DNA of 35,595 bases from contig NZ_PNHL01000007.1 in NCBI RefSeq assembly GCF_002871795.1, positions 125,046-160,640 on the forward strand. Direction: 5' to 3'. Under the pieces are notes generated by a model. It made no database searches. It was not told the origin of the DNA and saw only the letters and a program-made list of their open reading frames with translations. The translations under genes and the position numbers were made by a program. Of this stretch, positions 1-9,193 are shown piece by piece (the first letter of the stretch is position 1; every line of letters begins with the position of its first letter). The DNA is from Brachybacterium sp. UMB0905. GTDB taxonomy: Bacteria; Actinomycetota; Actinomycetes; Actinomycetales; Dermabacteraceae.

Positions 1-225
1 CACCTGGGTGACGGTGTGCAGAGAGCGCCCGGCGTGCAGCTGCACGTCCACCAGGCTGAACGGTTCGAGGCGGGCGCCGAAGCGGCTGCCGGTGCGACGC
101 ACCCCCTTGGCGACGGCGCGCACTTTCCCGTGCCGACGGGTCAGCAGCGTGATGATCCGATCGGCCTCCCCCAGCGGGTGGGTGCGCAGGACGATCGCAT
201 CGTCACGGTAGAGCTTGGTGGCCAT
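1..225 (-). CDS. recO: DNA repair protein RecO, N-terminal part (cut by window edge)
   Basis: Only the first 75 codons lie in the window; the frame is open to position 1. RecO works in the RecFOR pathway, annealing SSB-coated strands and loading RecA at gaps. The visible part is the N-terminal OB-fold, beginning [20 protein letters not shown], with the family features IVLRT..LGEADRI near residues 11-24 and [10 protein letters not shown] near 34-44. I chose the ATG at 225; no clear Shine-Dalgarno precedes it, but a TAGGCT -10-like hexamer lies 9 nt upstream, suggesting a nearly leaderless mRNA. It diverges from the EcsC gene across about 190 bp. Family assignment is firm; the rest of the protein is outside the window. 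Confidence 0.9.
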   Translation of the reverse strand, partial: MATKLYRDDAIVLRTHPLGEADRIITLLTRRHGKVRAVAKGVRRTGSRFGARLEPFSLVDVQLHAGRSLHTVTQV

Positions 226-234
226 GTCACCGCG

Positions 235-240
235 AGCCTA
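235..240 (-). promoter_or_regulatory. Candidate -10 box of recO (TAGGCT)
   Basis: TAGGCT on the minus strand fits the TANNNT -10 pattern and ends 9 nt before the recO ATG. No convincing -35 is visible. This would give a very short 5' leader. Tentative. Confidence 0.35.
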
Positions 241-418
241 CGTGGGCTGGCCACCGGGGCCGGGCAGCTGGGCCGCGGTGTCGCTCACGGGCCGCTGCTC
301 GGCTCGTCCCGCCGGTCCGTCCGCCTGGTCGGGGCAAAGCGGGCAGGAGGGCATCCAGGGCATGATGGACTCCGTCACAGCACCGATCCGGGGCACCGGC
401 CCCCCGCAGGAGGCAGAC

Positions 419-1135
419 ATGGGCATCTTCTCGATGCTGCGCCGCGACAAGCAGACCACCCGCACTGCCCGCGAGGCCATGAAACAGGCGCGCTCCGGGG
501 CGGAGCCCGCTGCGGGTGGACCGCTCGAACGGATCGTGCGGATCATTCGCGACTGGGGTCTGGACGGGAAGCTCACCTACTCCTCGGCGCAGACCGTCGC
601 AGATCGGGCCCTGCGCGGACGGGGCGCGCGCCGGGCCGATAAGGCGGTGCGCAGGATCATCGCTTCGCATCGGCGCGGGGTCACCGCCGGCGGGTTCCTC
701 ACGGGCCTCGGCGGTTTCGTGACCCTGCCGATCCTGCTGCCCACCAACGTGGTCGAGTTCTATGTGCAGGCCACCCGCATGGTGGGGGCGATCGCCGCGG
801 TGCGCGGCTATGACCTCGACGATGAGGAGATCCGAATGCGGGTGATGGCCGCGCTGCTGGGCGAAGAGCAGGGCGAGGTGCTCAAGAACGTGGGGCTGGG
901 CCCCGTCGCCGGGGTCGCCGCCCGCACCGTCGCCCGGGGGATGAAGGGACGGCCCGAGCATCAGCTGATCAATGCGATCGGGGGGCGTCTGCTGCGCCGG
1001 TTCTCGCTGCGGTCGGTGCGGCTATTCGGCAAGGCGATCCCCGGGGCGGGCGCGATCCTCGGAGCCTGGTCGGATCGGCGTCAGCTGAGCAAGATCGCGC
1101 GCGCCGCGCAGGAGGCTTTCCCCGCCCAGGCGTGA
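419..1135 (+). CDS. EcsC family protein
   Basis: A 238-residue protein with the EcsC-family core: a Gly-rich hydrophobic stretch (GGFLTGLGGFVTLPILLPTN, about residues 95-114), then VEFYVQATRMVGAIAAVRGYD. EcsC was named after the third gene of the Bacillus ecs ABC-transporter locus, but its biochemical role is unknown and there is no transporter here. The N-terminal 50 residues are charged, and the two hydrophobic stretches suggest membrane association. The ATG at 419 was chosen because AGGAGG sits 5 nt upstream; the frame stays open further upstream and an in-frame ATG near 364 is an alternative. It is followed after 12 nt by thpR on the same strand, so the two may be co-transcribed. Confidence 0.8.
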   Translation: MGIFSMLRRDKQTTRTAREAMKQARSGAEPAAGGPLERIVRIIRDWGLDGKLTYSSAQTVADRALRGRGARRADKAVRRIIASHRRGVTAGGFLTGLGGFVTLPILLPTNVVEFYVQATRMVGAIAAVRGYDLDDEEIRMRVMAALLGEEQGEVLKNVGLGPVAGVAARTVARGMKGRPEHQLINAIGGRLLRRFSLRSVRLFGKAIPGAGAILGAWSDRRQLSKIARAAQEAFPAQA

Positions 1136-1147
1136 GATCCTGCCGGG

Positions 1148-1741
1148 ATGAGGCTCTTCGCCGCCCTCCGCCCCTCCCCCGCTGCGCTGGAGCATCTGGA
1201 TTATGCGCTCACCGAGGTGCGCGCTGCCGCCGGGCTGTCACTGCGCTGGGGCGATCCGGAGCAGTGGCACCTCACGCTCGCTTTCCGAGCGGATCTGCCC
1301 GCAGGCGCCCTCGACGATGCGCTGGAGAACCTGCAGGGCATCGCTGCCGGGTACGCGCCGATGTCCTTGCAGCTGGTCGGGGCCGGGGTGTTCTCCCATC
1401 GGACCCTGTGGATCGGAGTGGGCGGGCAGACGGACCGCCTGGGGGCTCTTATGGCCGAGCCGCTGCTGGAGGGCGAGGATCGTGAGCGGCGTCGAGCCCA
1501 TCTGACGGTCGCCCGGATCTCCGCACGGGCCCCGCGTCCGCCACGTCGGCGCCGACGCGGCGAGCCCGCCCCGCCGGATCCCACACAGGTGCTGCTGGAT
1601 TCAGCGGTGCATGCCCTGTCGATCTATCGGGGGCCGATCTGGGAAGCCCGGGAGATCGAGCTGGTGGCATCCCATCTCGGAGAGGGGCGCGGCGGCGGGC
1701 CCCGCCACGAGGTGCTCGCGACCGTGCCGCTCGGCGACTGA
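1148..1741 (+). CDS. thpR: RNA 2',3'-cyclic phosphodiesterase (2'-5' RNA ligase family)
   Basis: A 197-residue member of the 2H phosphoesterase superfamily. Both catalytic HxTx motifs are present: HLTLAF (H41, T43) and HLTVAR (H118, T120). Family members hydrolyse 2',3'-cyclic phosphate ends of RNA and in vitro can make 2'-5' linkages; the cellular substrate is generally unclear. The start MRLFAALRPS matches the family's usual M-R-L-F-x-A-L opening, so the ATG at 1148 is reliable although the upstream Shine-Dalgarno is weak. An Arg/Pro-rich insertion (about residues 127-143) after the second motif is longer than in compact homologues and may be a disordered loop. The gene converges on the M28 peptidase gene. 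Confidence 0.88.
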   Translation: MRLFAALRPSPAALEHLDYALTEVRAAAGLSLRWGDPEQWHLTLAFRADLPAGALDDALENLQGIAAGYAPMSLQLVGAGVFSHRTLWIGVGGQTDRLGALMAEPLLEGEDRERRRAHLTVARISARAPRPPRRRRRGEPAPPDPTQVLLDSAVHALSIYRGPIWEAREIELVASHLGEGRGGGPRHEVLATVPLGD

Positions 1742-1804
1742 CCCATCTGCGGCTGTCTCCGGTGCGGATGGCTCAGCGGCCGGGCGGCCGGACCTGTCGG
1801 GCGT

Positions 1805-4075
1805 TCACAGCTGCACTGTGGTGGTGACCTCCAAGCGTGGCTGCATCAGGACCACATCGGCCCCGGGCTCGCTCCAGCCCTGCGCGAGTGAGGGATCGTA
1901 CGTGACCTCCGTGACCGACAGCTCCGTTCCCGGCGCGGCGCTCAGGGTGATCTCGACATTCTGACCGGCGCGGATCCCGGCGATCTGCAGCTGCCCGATG
2001 CCGTCCTGCCCCTCCGCGGCAGCAACGGGGGTGCCGTCGATCGTGATCTCGCGCAGCGGACCCTCGGCCGCGTCGATCCACAGTTCGGTGCCGTCACGCA
2101 CCGCGGTGACCGTGACGGTGCTGCGGCCACCGGACGTCCCGTCAGTGCGCACCTGCGGCATCTCGATGGTGGACTGGGCTGTGGTGCCATCGAGGTCACG
2201 CCCCCACGCGCTCATGCCGCTGACGTACCAGTGGGTCTGCCCCGTGGCGGCATCGACCGTCGCGATGACGCTCTCCTGCATGGGCTCCGGGGCGCGCAGG
2301 GTCCACCAGGTGCTGCCGAGACTCAGCGCTGCGGTGGCGATGAGCACCGCAGCGGGGGCGAGCAGGCGACGGGGCCGACGAATCCGATCCGGTACCGGGT
2401 CGGCGGTGCGCGGCAGCCACAGGGCAGCGGCGGCGCCGAGGGCGATGAGCGCGGTGCCGGCGTAGGCCCCGGCGGCAGAGGCGATGCCGAACTCGGTGAG
2501 AGAGGACAACTGGGTGCCGAGCAGCCAGCCGGTGGGCAAGATCGCCGCTGCCCGCAGCAGCACTGAGAGCACCGGGGGTGCGATCGTGCTACCGAGGATC
2601 CCAGCGGCCGCGACGACGGCGGGCGGCAGCATCGATCCGCCGAGCGCCGGCCAGGCCACTCCGAGTACCGCCAGCAGCACGGTGACGACCAGTGAGGTCC
2701 CGAGCAGCAGGCTCGCGCGACGCAGCAGCATCCGTGCGAGCACGAGGCCGAGGAGCACGATGGCAAGGGCCAGGAGGAGCTCGGCGAGGATGAAGCCGTG
2801 GGCGCGAACCGGTTCGGCGACGGTGCGCGAGAGCATGTGCGGCACCTTGGTGGAGACCACTGTCCAGAGTCCTACAGCGCCCGCCACACCGCCCGCGATG
2901 ACTACCAGGGCGCAGACTGCTCCGGCGAGGACGCCGCGGATCGTGATCTCTGCGCGGCGGCGCCGGATCCCGATGGTGACGGCGATGGCGAGCGGGGCGA
3001 GGACCGCGAGAATGCTCAGCAGCAGCGGCGGGATCTGCAGGATCCCCAAGGGCATCGTGGTCTGGACGGGATGCTCCTGGGTGTGGGCGCTCAGCTCGGC
3101 GAGGTCCCGTCCAGCGAGGTCGCGGGTGAGGGCGAGGGTCAGATCGCCGTAGTGCTGCAGCGTGTCGTGGTCCAGGTGCGCGGAGTCATCCAGCGGTGAG
3201 TGGTAGGCGAAGGACCCGTCGATGATCGCCATGTCGAAGCCCCACCACCCGCCTTCGCGGTACACGGTGAAGTCGGTGTCGTTGGGGATGATCGCGAACA
3301 GCGCATCGGTGAAGGATTCGAACTCGGGGCGCGGGGCGGCGCCGACGATGCGGTGCATCGGACCATGGGCCCGGGTGAGCAGGGGCCGACCGGTGATGCC
3401 GCGTGCCTCATGGTTCAGCACCACGACCGGAGCGGTGAGGTCCGCCCCGGCCCCGGCCAGGTGATGCTCGGCGCCCAGCAGCCCGCGCTCTTCCCCGTCC
3501 ACGAGCAGGACCACAAGATCATTGCGCAGCGCCTCAGGGCCGAGCGCTCGGACGGTTTCGAGGATGACGGCCAGGCCTATGCCGGCATCGGCCGCCCCGG
3601 GTGCACCGGGGACGGAGTCGATGTGGGTGGCCAGCACGATCGTGCCCGTCGGATCTGTGCCCGGGCGGGTGGCGACGAGGTTGCGCACGTATCCCGTGCG
3701 AGTGCGCTCCGGGGTGGATCGCACCCCGATGCCCTCATCCTCGGTGACGGTGAACCCGAGATCCGTGAGCTGGGCGGAGAGCTCTTCGCGCGCGGCGTCA
3801 TTCGCCGGGGTCCCACCCGGACGGGGAACCTCGACGATGCCTGCGGTGGCCTGGACGGCACGGCTGGCGCTGAAACGGTCCGCGGGCGCGTCATCGCCGA
3901 GTGCCGGAGTGACGCTGCGGGAACTGATGCCTGCGAGCAGCGCGAGCACGAGAAGCATGATCAGCAGCAGCGGCACAAGCTGCGCAGCGCGCGCCGTCAC
4001 AGCGGTGCCGTGGGCGTCGGCCCCTGGCCGGGCCGCAGCGGGCTGAACACGGTGGGCGTCATCGTCCATGGACAT
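1805..4075 (-). CDS. Membrane-anchored M28 family zinc metallopeptidase with multi-span C-terminal domain
   Basis: A 756-residue protein of three parts. A cytoplasmic N-tail and one membrane helix (about 31-50) precede an extracytoplasmic M28 aminopeptidase-like domain (about 70-345). Candidate zinc and catalytic residues are H151 and D153 (HIDSVPG), D163 (AADAG), E195/E196 (VDGEERG), E223 (NHEARG) and H291 (YHSPLDD). About eight further hydrophobic helices follow (about 360-620), then a soluble C-terminal beta-rich domain. This layout resembles the Pff1-like vacuolar membrane proteases of fungi, whose substrates are poorly known. The frame opens at a GTG at 4210, but I prefer ATG 4075 (or ATG 4069): a GGGAG-like site and a TAGATA element lie just upstream, and the longer start would run into the divergent exporter promoter. 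Confidence 0.82.
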   Translation of the reverse strand: MSMDDDAHRVQPAAARPGADAHGTAVTARAAQLVPLLLIMLLVLALLAGISSRSVTPALGDDAPADRFSASRAVQATAGIVEVPRPGGTPANDAAREELSAQLTDLGFTVTEDEGIGVRSTPERTRTGYVRNLVATRPGTDPTGTIVLATHIDSVPGAPGAADAGIGLAVILETVRALGPEALRNDLVVLLVDGEERGLLGAEHHLAGAGADLTAPVVVLNHEARGITGRPLLTRAHGPMHRIVGAAPRPEFESFTDALFAIIPNDTDFTVYREGGWWGFDMAIIDGSFAYHSPLDDSAHLDHDTLQHYGDLTLALTRDLAGRDLAELSAHTQEHPVQTTMPLGILQIPPLLLSILAVLAPLAIAVTIGIRRRRAEITIRGVLAGAVCALVVIAGGVAGAVGLWTVVSTKVPHMLSRTVAEPVRAHGFILAELLLALAIVLLGLVLARMLLRRASLLLGTSLVVTVLLAVLGVAWPALGGSMLPPAVVAAAGILGSTIAPPVLSVLLRAAAILPTGWLLGTQLSSLTEFGIASAAGAYAGTALIALGAAAALWLPRTADPVPDRIRRPRRLLAPAAVLIATAALSLGSTWWTLRAPEPMQESVIATVDAATGQTHWYVSGMSAWGRDLDGTTAQSTIEMPQVRTDGTSGGRSTVTVTAVRDGTELWIDAAEGPLREITIDGTPVAAAEGQDGIGQLQIAGIRAGQNVEITLSAAPGTELSVTEVTYDPSLAQGWSEPGADVVLMQPRLEVTTTVQL

Positions 4076-4190
4076 ATATCTACCGCTCCCCGCACCGGCA
4101 CCGCCGAACGATCTCGCATCGGTGACCGGATCGGAATGTACCCCCGCCGTGACCGGGTCGGTGGGGTGCTGCGGCGTGGGCGAGATGACG

Positions 4191-4220
4191 TGGACGCCGG
4201 CCCTGGTCACCAGGCACAGT
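4191..4220 (+). promoter_or_regulatory. Candidate promoter of the EamA exporter gene
   Basis: TGGACG (4191-4196) and CACAGT (4215-4220) are separated by 18 nt and followed after exactly 7 nt by the GTG start at 4228. This is the spacing expected of a leaderless actinobacterial transcript. Prediction from motif spacing only. Confidence 0.4.
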
Positions 4221-4227
4221 TAGTGCT

Positions 4228-5220
4228 GTGACCACCGCTTCTTCCCCGCAGCCGACGGTATCGGCGATGCCTGTGCTGTTCATCCTCGGCTCGTGCCTGT
4301 CGCTGCAGTTCGGCTCGGCGCTGGCCGTGCAGCTGTTCCCTGAGATCGGGCCGTTCGGCACCACCACGCTGCGCCTCGGTATCGCGGCGCTCGTGCTGCT
4401 GGTCCTCGTGCGGCCGCGCCTGCACCGCTACACCCGGGAGCAGTGGCTCGCGATGCTGGGGTTCGGGCTCGTGCTCGGGGCGATGAACGGCACGTTCTAC
4501 GTCTCGATATCCCGGATCGAGCTGGGCACCGCGGTGGCGATCGAGTTCCTGGGGCCGCTGACGCTCGCGGCCGTGCTGTCCACGCGGCGCAGCGACCTGC
4601 TGTGGGTGCTGCTGGCGCTGCTCGGCGTGAGTATGTTCGGGATCGAATCCATGCTCGGGGTCGCCCAGCTGGACGTCATCGGGGTGCTGTTCGCGCTCAT
4701 CGCAGCCGTGTTCTGGGGCCTGTATGTGCTGGTCAGCGCCCGGGTGGGGCAGCTCGTGCCGGGGCAGGGCGGGCTCGCGGCAGCGCTTGCGATCGGCGCG
4801 CTGGTGCTCGTGCCCTTCGGCGCAGGGGGCGTGGTGGAGGCAGTCACCCGACCCCCGCTGCTACTGCTCGCGGTCGGCACGGCGCTGCTGGCCTCCGTGC
4901 TGCCGTACTCGCTCGAGCTGTCCGCGCTGCGGCGCCTGCCGCGCCATGTGTTCGGGATCCTGCTGAGTCTCGAGCCGGTGATCGCGCTGCTGGCCGGTGT
5001 GCTGCTGCTCTCCCAGGGCATCACGGTCCTGAAGGTTCTCGCGGCGGTGCTCGTGGTGACGGCATCGGCCGGGGTGACTCTGACCGCCCGCGGTGCCGCG
5101 GAGGATCCGAGCCCCACGCCGGCCGATGCGATCAACGACGGGGAGATCCCCGTGGCCACGCACCACACCGTCACCGGGGAGATGCCGATCCTCACCGAGG
5201 AGGACCTGCGAGAGGAGTGA
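4228..5220 (+). CDS. EamA family transporter, RhtA-like (threonine/homoserine exporter type)
   Basis: A 330-residue integral membrane protein with about ten hydrophobic helices arranged as two EamA repeats (about 10-130 and 145-285). The sequence is close in style to RhtA: Q-F-G-S-A-L-A in helix 1, LRLGIAALVLL, a G-T-A-V-A-I-E-F-L-G-P-L block, and P-Y-S-L-E..A-L-R-R-L-P in the second half. RhtA relatives export threonine, homoserine and related amino acids; the true substrate here is not determined. A hydrophilic tail of about 40 residues follows the last helix. The GTG start is preceded by no Shine-Dalgarno but by a candidate leaderless promoter. It converges on leuA with 19 nt between stop codons. 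Confidence 0.85.
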   Translation: MTTASSPQPTVSAMPVLFILGSCLSLQFGSALAVQLFPEIGPFGTTTLRLGIAALVLLVLVRPRLHRYTREQWLAMLGFGLVLGAMNGTFYVSISRIELGTAVAIEFLGPLTLAAVLSTRRSDLLWVLLALLGVSMFGIESMLGVAQLDVIGVLFALIAAVFWGLYVLVSARVGQLVPGQGGLAAALAIGALVLVPFGAGGVVEAVTRPPLLLLAVGTALLASVLPYSLELSALRRLPRHVFGILLSLEPVIALLAGVLLLSQGITVLKVLAAVLVVTASAGVTLTARGAAEDPSPTPADAINDGEIPVATHHTVTGEMPILTEEDLREE

Positions 5221-5230
5221 TCCGCTCGAT

Positions 5231-7108
<1,878 letters not shown>

Positions 7109-7111
7109 TCA

Positions 7112-7151
7112 GCCGCGACGAGTACCCGGCGGGATCAGACCTCGTCGCGGC
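7112..7151 (-). promoter_or_regulatory. Attenuator-type hairpin in the leuA leader
   Basis: On the transcript GCCGCGACGAG (7151-7141) pairs perfectly with CTCGTCGCGGC (7122-7112), an 11-bp stem with an 18-nt loop. The first arm lies in the last codons of the leader peptide, just downstream of its three Leu codons, so a ribosome stalled there would block it. The second arm could alternatively pair, with a bulge, with 7094-7084 next to the leuA ribosome site. Attenuation is inferred from this arrangement. Confidence 0.6.
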
Positions 7152-7176
7152 GTGGAAGCAGCAGGCCGCAGCGCAT
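7135..7176 (-). CDS. leuL: leuA leader peptide (MRCGLLLPRRDEV)
   Basis: A 13-codon ORF ends 71 nt before the leuA ATG. Codons 5-7 are CTG CTG CTT, three consecutive leucines. A TACGGT -10 box lies exactly 7 nt before its ATG, so the mRNA would begin at the start codon and the peptide would be translated leaderless. Leucine-codon leader peptides before leuA have been predicted in Actinobacteria by comparative genomics as attenuation signals; the Leu run and overlapping hairpin fit this well. The product itself likely has no function beyond sensing charged tRNA-Leu. The gene symbol follows the usual name for such leaders. Confidence 0.68.
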   Translation of the reverse strand: MRCGLLLPRRDEV

Positions 7177-7183
7177 GAGCGTC

Positions 7184-7189
7184 ACCGTA
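7184..7189 (-). promoter_or_regulatory. Candidate -10 box of the leu leader/leuA transcript (TACGGT)
   Basis: TACGGT on the minus strand ends 7 nt before the leader-peptide ATG at 7176. The same hexamer at the same distance precedes the DUF3097 gene. No good -35 is seen. Confidence 0.5.
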
Positions 7190-7253
7190 GCACCAGGGAC
7201 GAGCCCTCCGCGCCACGCTCGCATCGTGGACGGTGCGGCCAGGGACGTGGCAT

Positions 7254-7592
7254 TCACAGGTCGAAGACCAAGCGAAGACCGGCGTCGATGCGCGACATGA
7301 TCTCCATGGGCAGGTCGCCGATGCGTTGATCAAGCCGACGGCGATCCACAACGTGCGTCTGACTGACGTTCGCCACACAGTCCCTGGGGAGTTCAGCCGT
7401 GCCGCGAGCGATCTCGACGTTCCCGGGTGCTGCGGACCAACCAAGCGACGTCGTGAGGGGGACGATGTGGAGCGTGGAGATCCGCGATGCATTGAAGCGA
7501 TCGGAGGAGACGACGACGCCAGGACGGCGGTAGCCAGGCTCCGAGCCGAAGGGGTCACCGAAGTCGATCCACCACACGGAGCCACGGATCAC
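7254..7592 (-). CDS. mazF: MazF/PemK family endoribonuclease toxin
   Basis: A 112-residue toxin-fold protein. The MazF pattern is clear: an N-terminal W-W-I-D-F-G-D-P strand, the G-Y-R-R-P-G-V-V-V-S-S-D-R-F-N core (about 20-35), H-I-V-P-L-T-T-S (about 42-50), and V-N/D-Q-T-H-V-V-D with later R-L region. MazF proteins cut RNA at short sequence motifs and are neutralised by their antitoxin. The GTG at 7592 gives a 4-nt overlap with the antitoxin stop (GTGA), implying coupled translation; the adjacent GTG at 7595 is an alternative. The pair lies between leuA and era, where no such genes are normally found, suggesting local insertion of a small module. Confidence 0.87.
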   Translation of the reverse strand: MIRGSVWWIDFGDPFGSEPGYRRPGVVVSSDRFNASRISTLHIVPLTTSLGWSAAPGNVEIARGTAELPRDCVANVSQTHVVDRRRLDQRIGDLPMEIMSRIDAGLRLVFDL

Positions 7593-7843
7593 CACTGCCA
7601 GTCCCCTTTTTCAATCGCCGCACGAGCCTCGGTAAGCCCCGGTTCGGGTCGCTCTGCCTCGGAATCAGCGGCTATCGCATCGGCAACCGCGTTGAGCTGT
7701 GCTGTCACCGGATCTTCGTCCTGGCTGGCAAGGAATGCTGAAAGTGCCCGCGCATACAGCTTGGAGCGCGAGATCTGCAAGCGCTCGGCTACAAGATCCG
7801 CTTCGTGGAACAGTGGGTCTGGGATGGATACAGCAGTCTTCAT
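7589..7843 (-). CDS. mazE: MazE-type antitoxin (ribbon-helix-helix)
   Basis: An 84-residue protein starting MKTAVSIPDPLFHEADLVAE, the usual ribbon-helix-helix opening of MazE-like antitoxins, with S-R-S-K-L-Y-A-R-A-L in helix 2. The acidic C-terminus ends ARAAIEKGDWQW, the type of tail that wraps the MazF toxin. It precedes and overlaps mazF by 4 nt. A palindrome covers its start codon, consistent with autorepression by the antitoxin or the complex. An in-frame ATG at 7861, 18 nt upstream, has AGGGG at good spacing and is an alternative start that would put the palindrome inside the coding region. Confidence 0.82.
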   Translation of the reverse strand: MKTAVSIPDPLFHEADLVAERLQISRSKLYARALSAFLASQDEDPVTAQLNAVADAIAADSEAERPEPGLTEARAAIEKGDWQW

Positions 7844-7856
7844 ACTCCGAGTATGA
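7840..7856. promoter_or_regulatory. Palindromic operator at the mazE start
   Basis: TCATACTCCGAGTATGA has 8-nt perfect arms around one central base. Its left arm supplies the mazE ATG on the minus strand, and CATACT inside it could act as a -10 box, so bound antitoxin would block both transcription and the start. Inferred from symmetry and position. Confidence 0.6.
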
Positions 7857-7919
7857 CCCATGGAGGCATCCCCTGTCACGGCAACAATCGGTCCTCGCTT
7901 CATCGACCAGACGTCGCGC

Positions 7920-8072
7920 TCAGGATGGGCTGGGTGGCGCCCCGCCCGGGGCGAACAGCAGCCCCGCGACGAGCGCGAGCAGACTGCCGATCAGCCGCAG
8001 CGTCATTCCGAGCCAGCGCGGCAGAGTGAGCCCAGCGGTCCCAGCATCAGGTGTCGTGAAGTGATTGCTCAT
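7920..8072 (-). CDS. Small single-span membrane protein, unknown function
   Basis: A 50-residue ORF with a strong ribosome site (GAGGGGGATCCG before the ATG). After a polar N-terminus (MSNHFTTPDAGTAG), one hydrophobic helix runs from about residue 21 to 42 (LGMTLRLIGSLLALVAGLLF), then a short Gly/Pro-rich tail. I recognise no family. It lies between mazE and era on the same strand, ending 76 nt before mazE begins. The ribosome site and the well-placed helix support it being real; short length leaves room for doubt. Confidence 0.55.
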   Translation of the reverse strand: MSNHFTTPDAGTAGLTLPRWLGMTLRLIGSLLALVAGLLFAPGGAPPSPS

Positions 8073-8140
8073 CGGATCCCCCTCCGCGCGTCCCCTACTC
8101 GACTATCCCGCGCCCAGTGTGACGTCAGCCATTCGGACGC

Positions 8141-9106
8141 TCAGAATCCGAGGCGGCCCAGCTGTTTGGGGTCGCGCTGCCAGTCCTTGGCGACCTTGAC
8201 CCGCAGGTCCAGGTGCACCTTTCGGCCCATGAGCTGATTGATCTCGCGCCGGGCTCGGGTGCCGACGTCCTTCAGGCGCGAGCCGCCGCGGCCGATGATG
8301 ATGCCCTTTTGACTCTCGCGCTCGACGAACAGGCTCGCCCGCACCACGAGCCGCCCCTCCCCCTCGGCAACCTCGGCGAAGGGGTCGCCGTCCAGGGGCT
8401 CCTCGACGATCTCCTCGACCACCACGGCGATGGAGTGCGGCAGCTCGTCGCGCACGCCCTCGAGGGCCGCCTCGCGGATCAGCTCGCTGATGCGGTCATC
8501 GCTCGTCTCCTCGGTGAGCTGATCATCGGGGTACAGCTGCGGGCCCGTGGGCAGGTGCTTCGTGATGACGTCGAGCAGCACGTCGATCTGTTCGCCGCGG
8601 ACGGCGGAGATCGGCACGATCTCATCGACGTCCAGCAGCTGGTCCACCGCGATGAGGTGCTCGGCGAGAGCCGCGCGCGGCACAAGGTCGGTCTTGGTGA
8701 CGATCGCGATGACACGCGGGCCGCGGCGGCCCGAGCGGATCTCGGCAAGATCCTGGGCGATGAAGCGGTCGCCGGGGCCGATCTTCTGATCGGCCGGCAG
8801 GCAGAATCCGACCACGTCGACGTCGGTGAGGGTCTCACGCACGAGGTCGTTCAGCCGCTCCCCCAGCAGGGTGCGGGGCCGGTGCATCCCGGGGGTGTCC
8901 ACGAGGATGATCTGCGCATCCTCGCGGGTGACGATCCCGCGGATGGCCCGGCGAGTGGTCTGCGGCTTGGTGGAGGTGATCGCGACCTTCTCCCCCACCA
9001 GGGCGTTGGTGAGGGTGGATTTGCCGACGTTGGGGCGACCGACGAGGGCCACGAAGCCCGCGCGATGCTCGGCGTCGAGCGCGGTGGGGGTCTGATCGGC
9101 GGTCAT
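8141..9106 (-). CDS. era: GTPase Era
   Basis: Era is an essential-type GTPase that binds the 3' end of 16S rRNA and helps 30S subunit assembly. The 321-residue protein has the G1 loop GRPNVGKS (23-30), G3 DTPG (70-73), a G4 of the form TKTD rather than NKxD, and a C-terminal KH domain with IIGRGGSRL. The ATG at 9106 was chosen because GAGGAG lies 5-8 nt upstream; in-frame codons further upstream lack this. It is last in the HIT-phoH-ybeY-era run. The CBS-domain CorC/hemolysin-like gene commonly found between ybeY and era in actinobacteria is missing; only 87 nt separate them. Confidence 0.96.
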   Translation of the reverse strand: MTADQTPTALDAEHRAGFVALVGRPNVGKSTLTNALVGEKVAITSTKPQTTRRAIRGIVTREDAQIILVDTPGMHRPRTLLGERLNDLVRETLTDVDVVGFCLPADQKIGPGDRFIAQDLAEIRSGRRGPRVIAIVTKTDLVPRAALAEHLIAVDQLLDVDEIVPISAVRGEQIDVLLDVITKHLPTGPQLYPDDQLTEETSDDRISELIREAALEGVRDELPHSIAVVVEEIVEEPLDGDPFAEVAEGEGRLVVRASLFVERESQKGIIIGRGGSRLKDVGTRARREINQLMGRKVHLDLRVKVAKDWQRDPKQLGRLGF

Positions 9107-9193
9107 CGGTCTCCTCATGGTCCGGGCCGATGGTGCTGCGGTGCGTGGTCGCACAGCACGGGCCGGGCAGGTGGTCTCAGGGGTGGTGCGGTC

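Noticed and set aside
1777..1790. Small hairpin (CGGCC/GGCCG) between thpR and the M28 gene as terminator
   Set aside because: Only a 5-bp stem with no T-tract; expected by chance in such GC-rich sequence.
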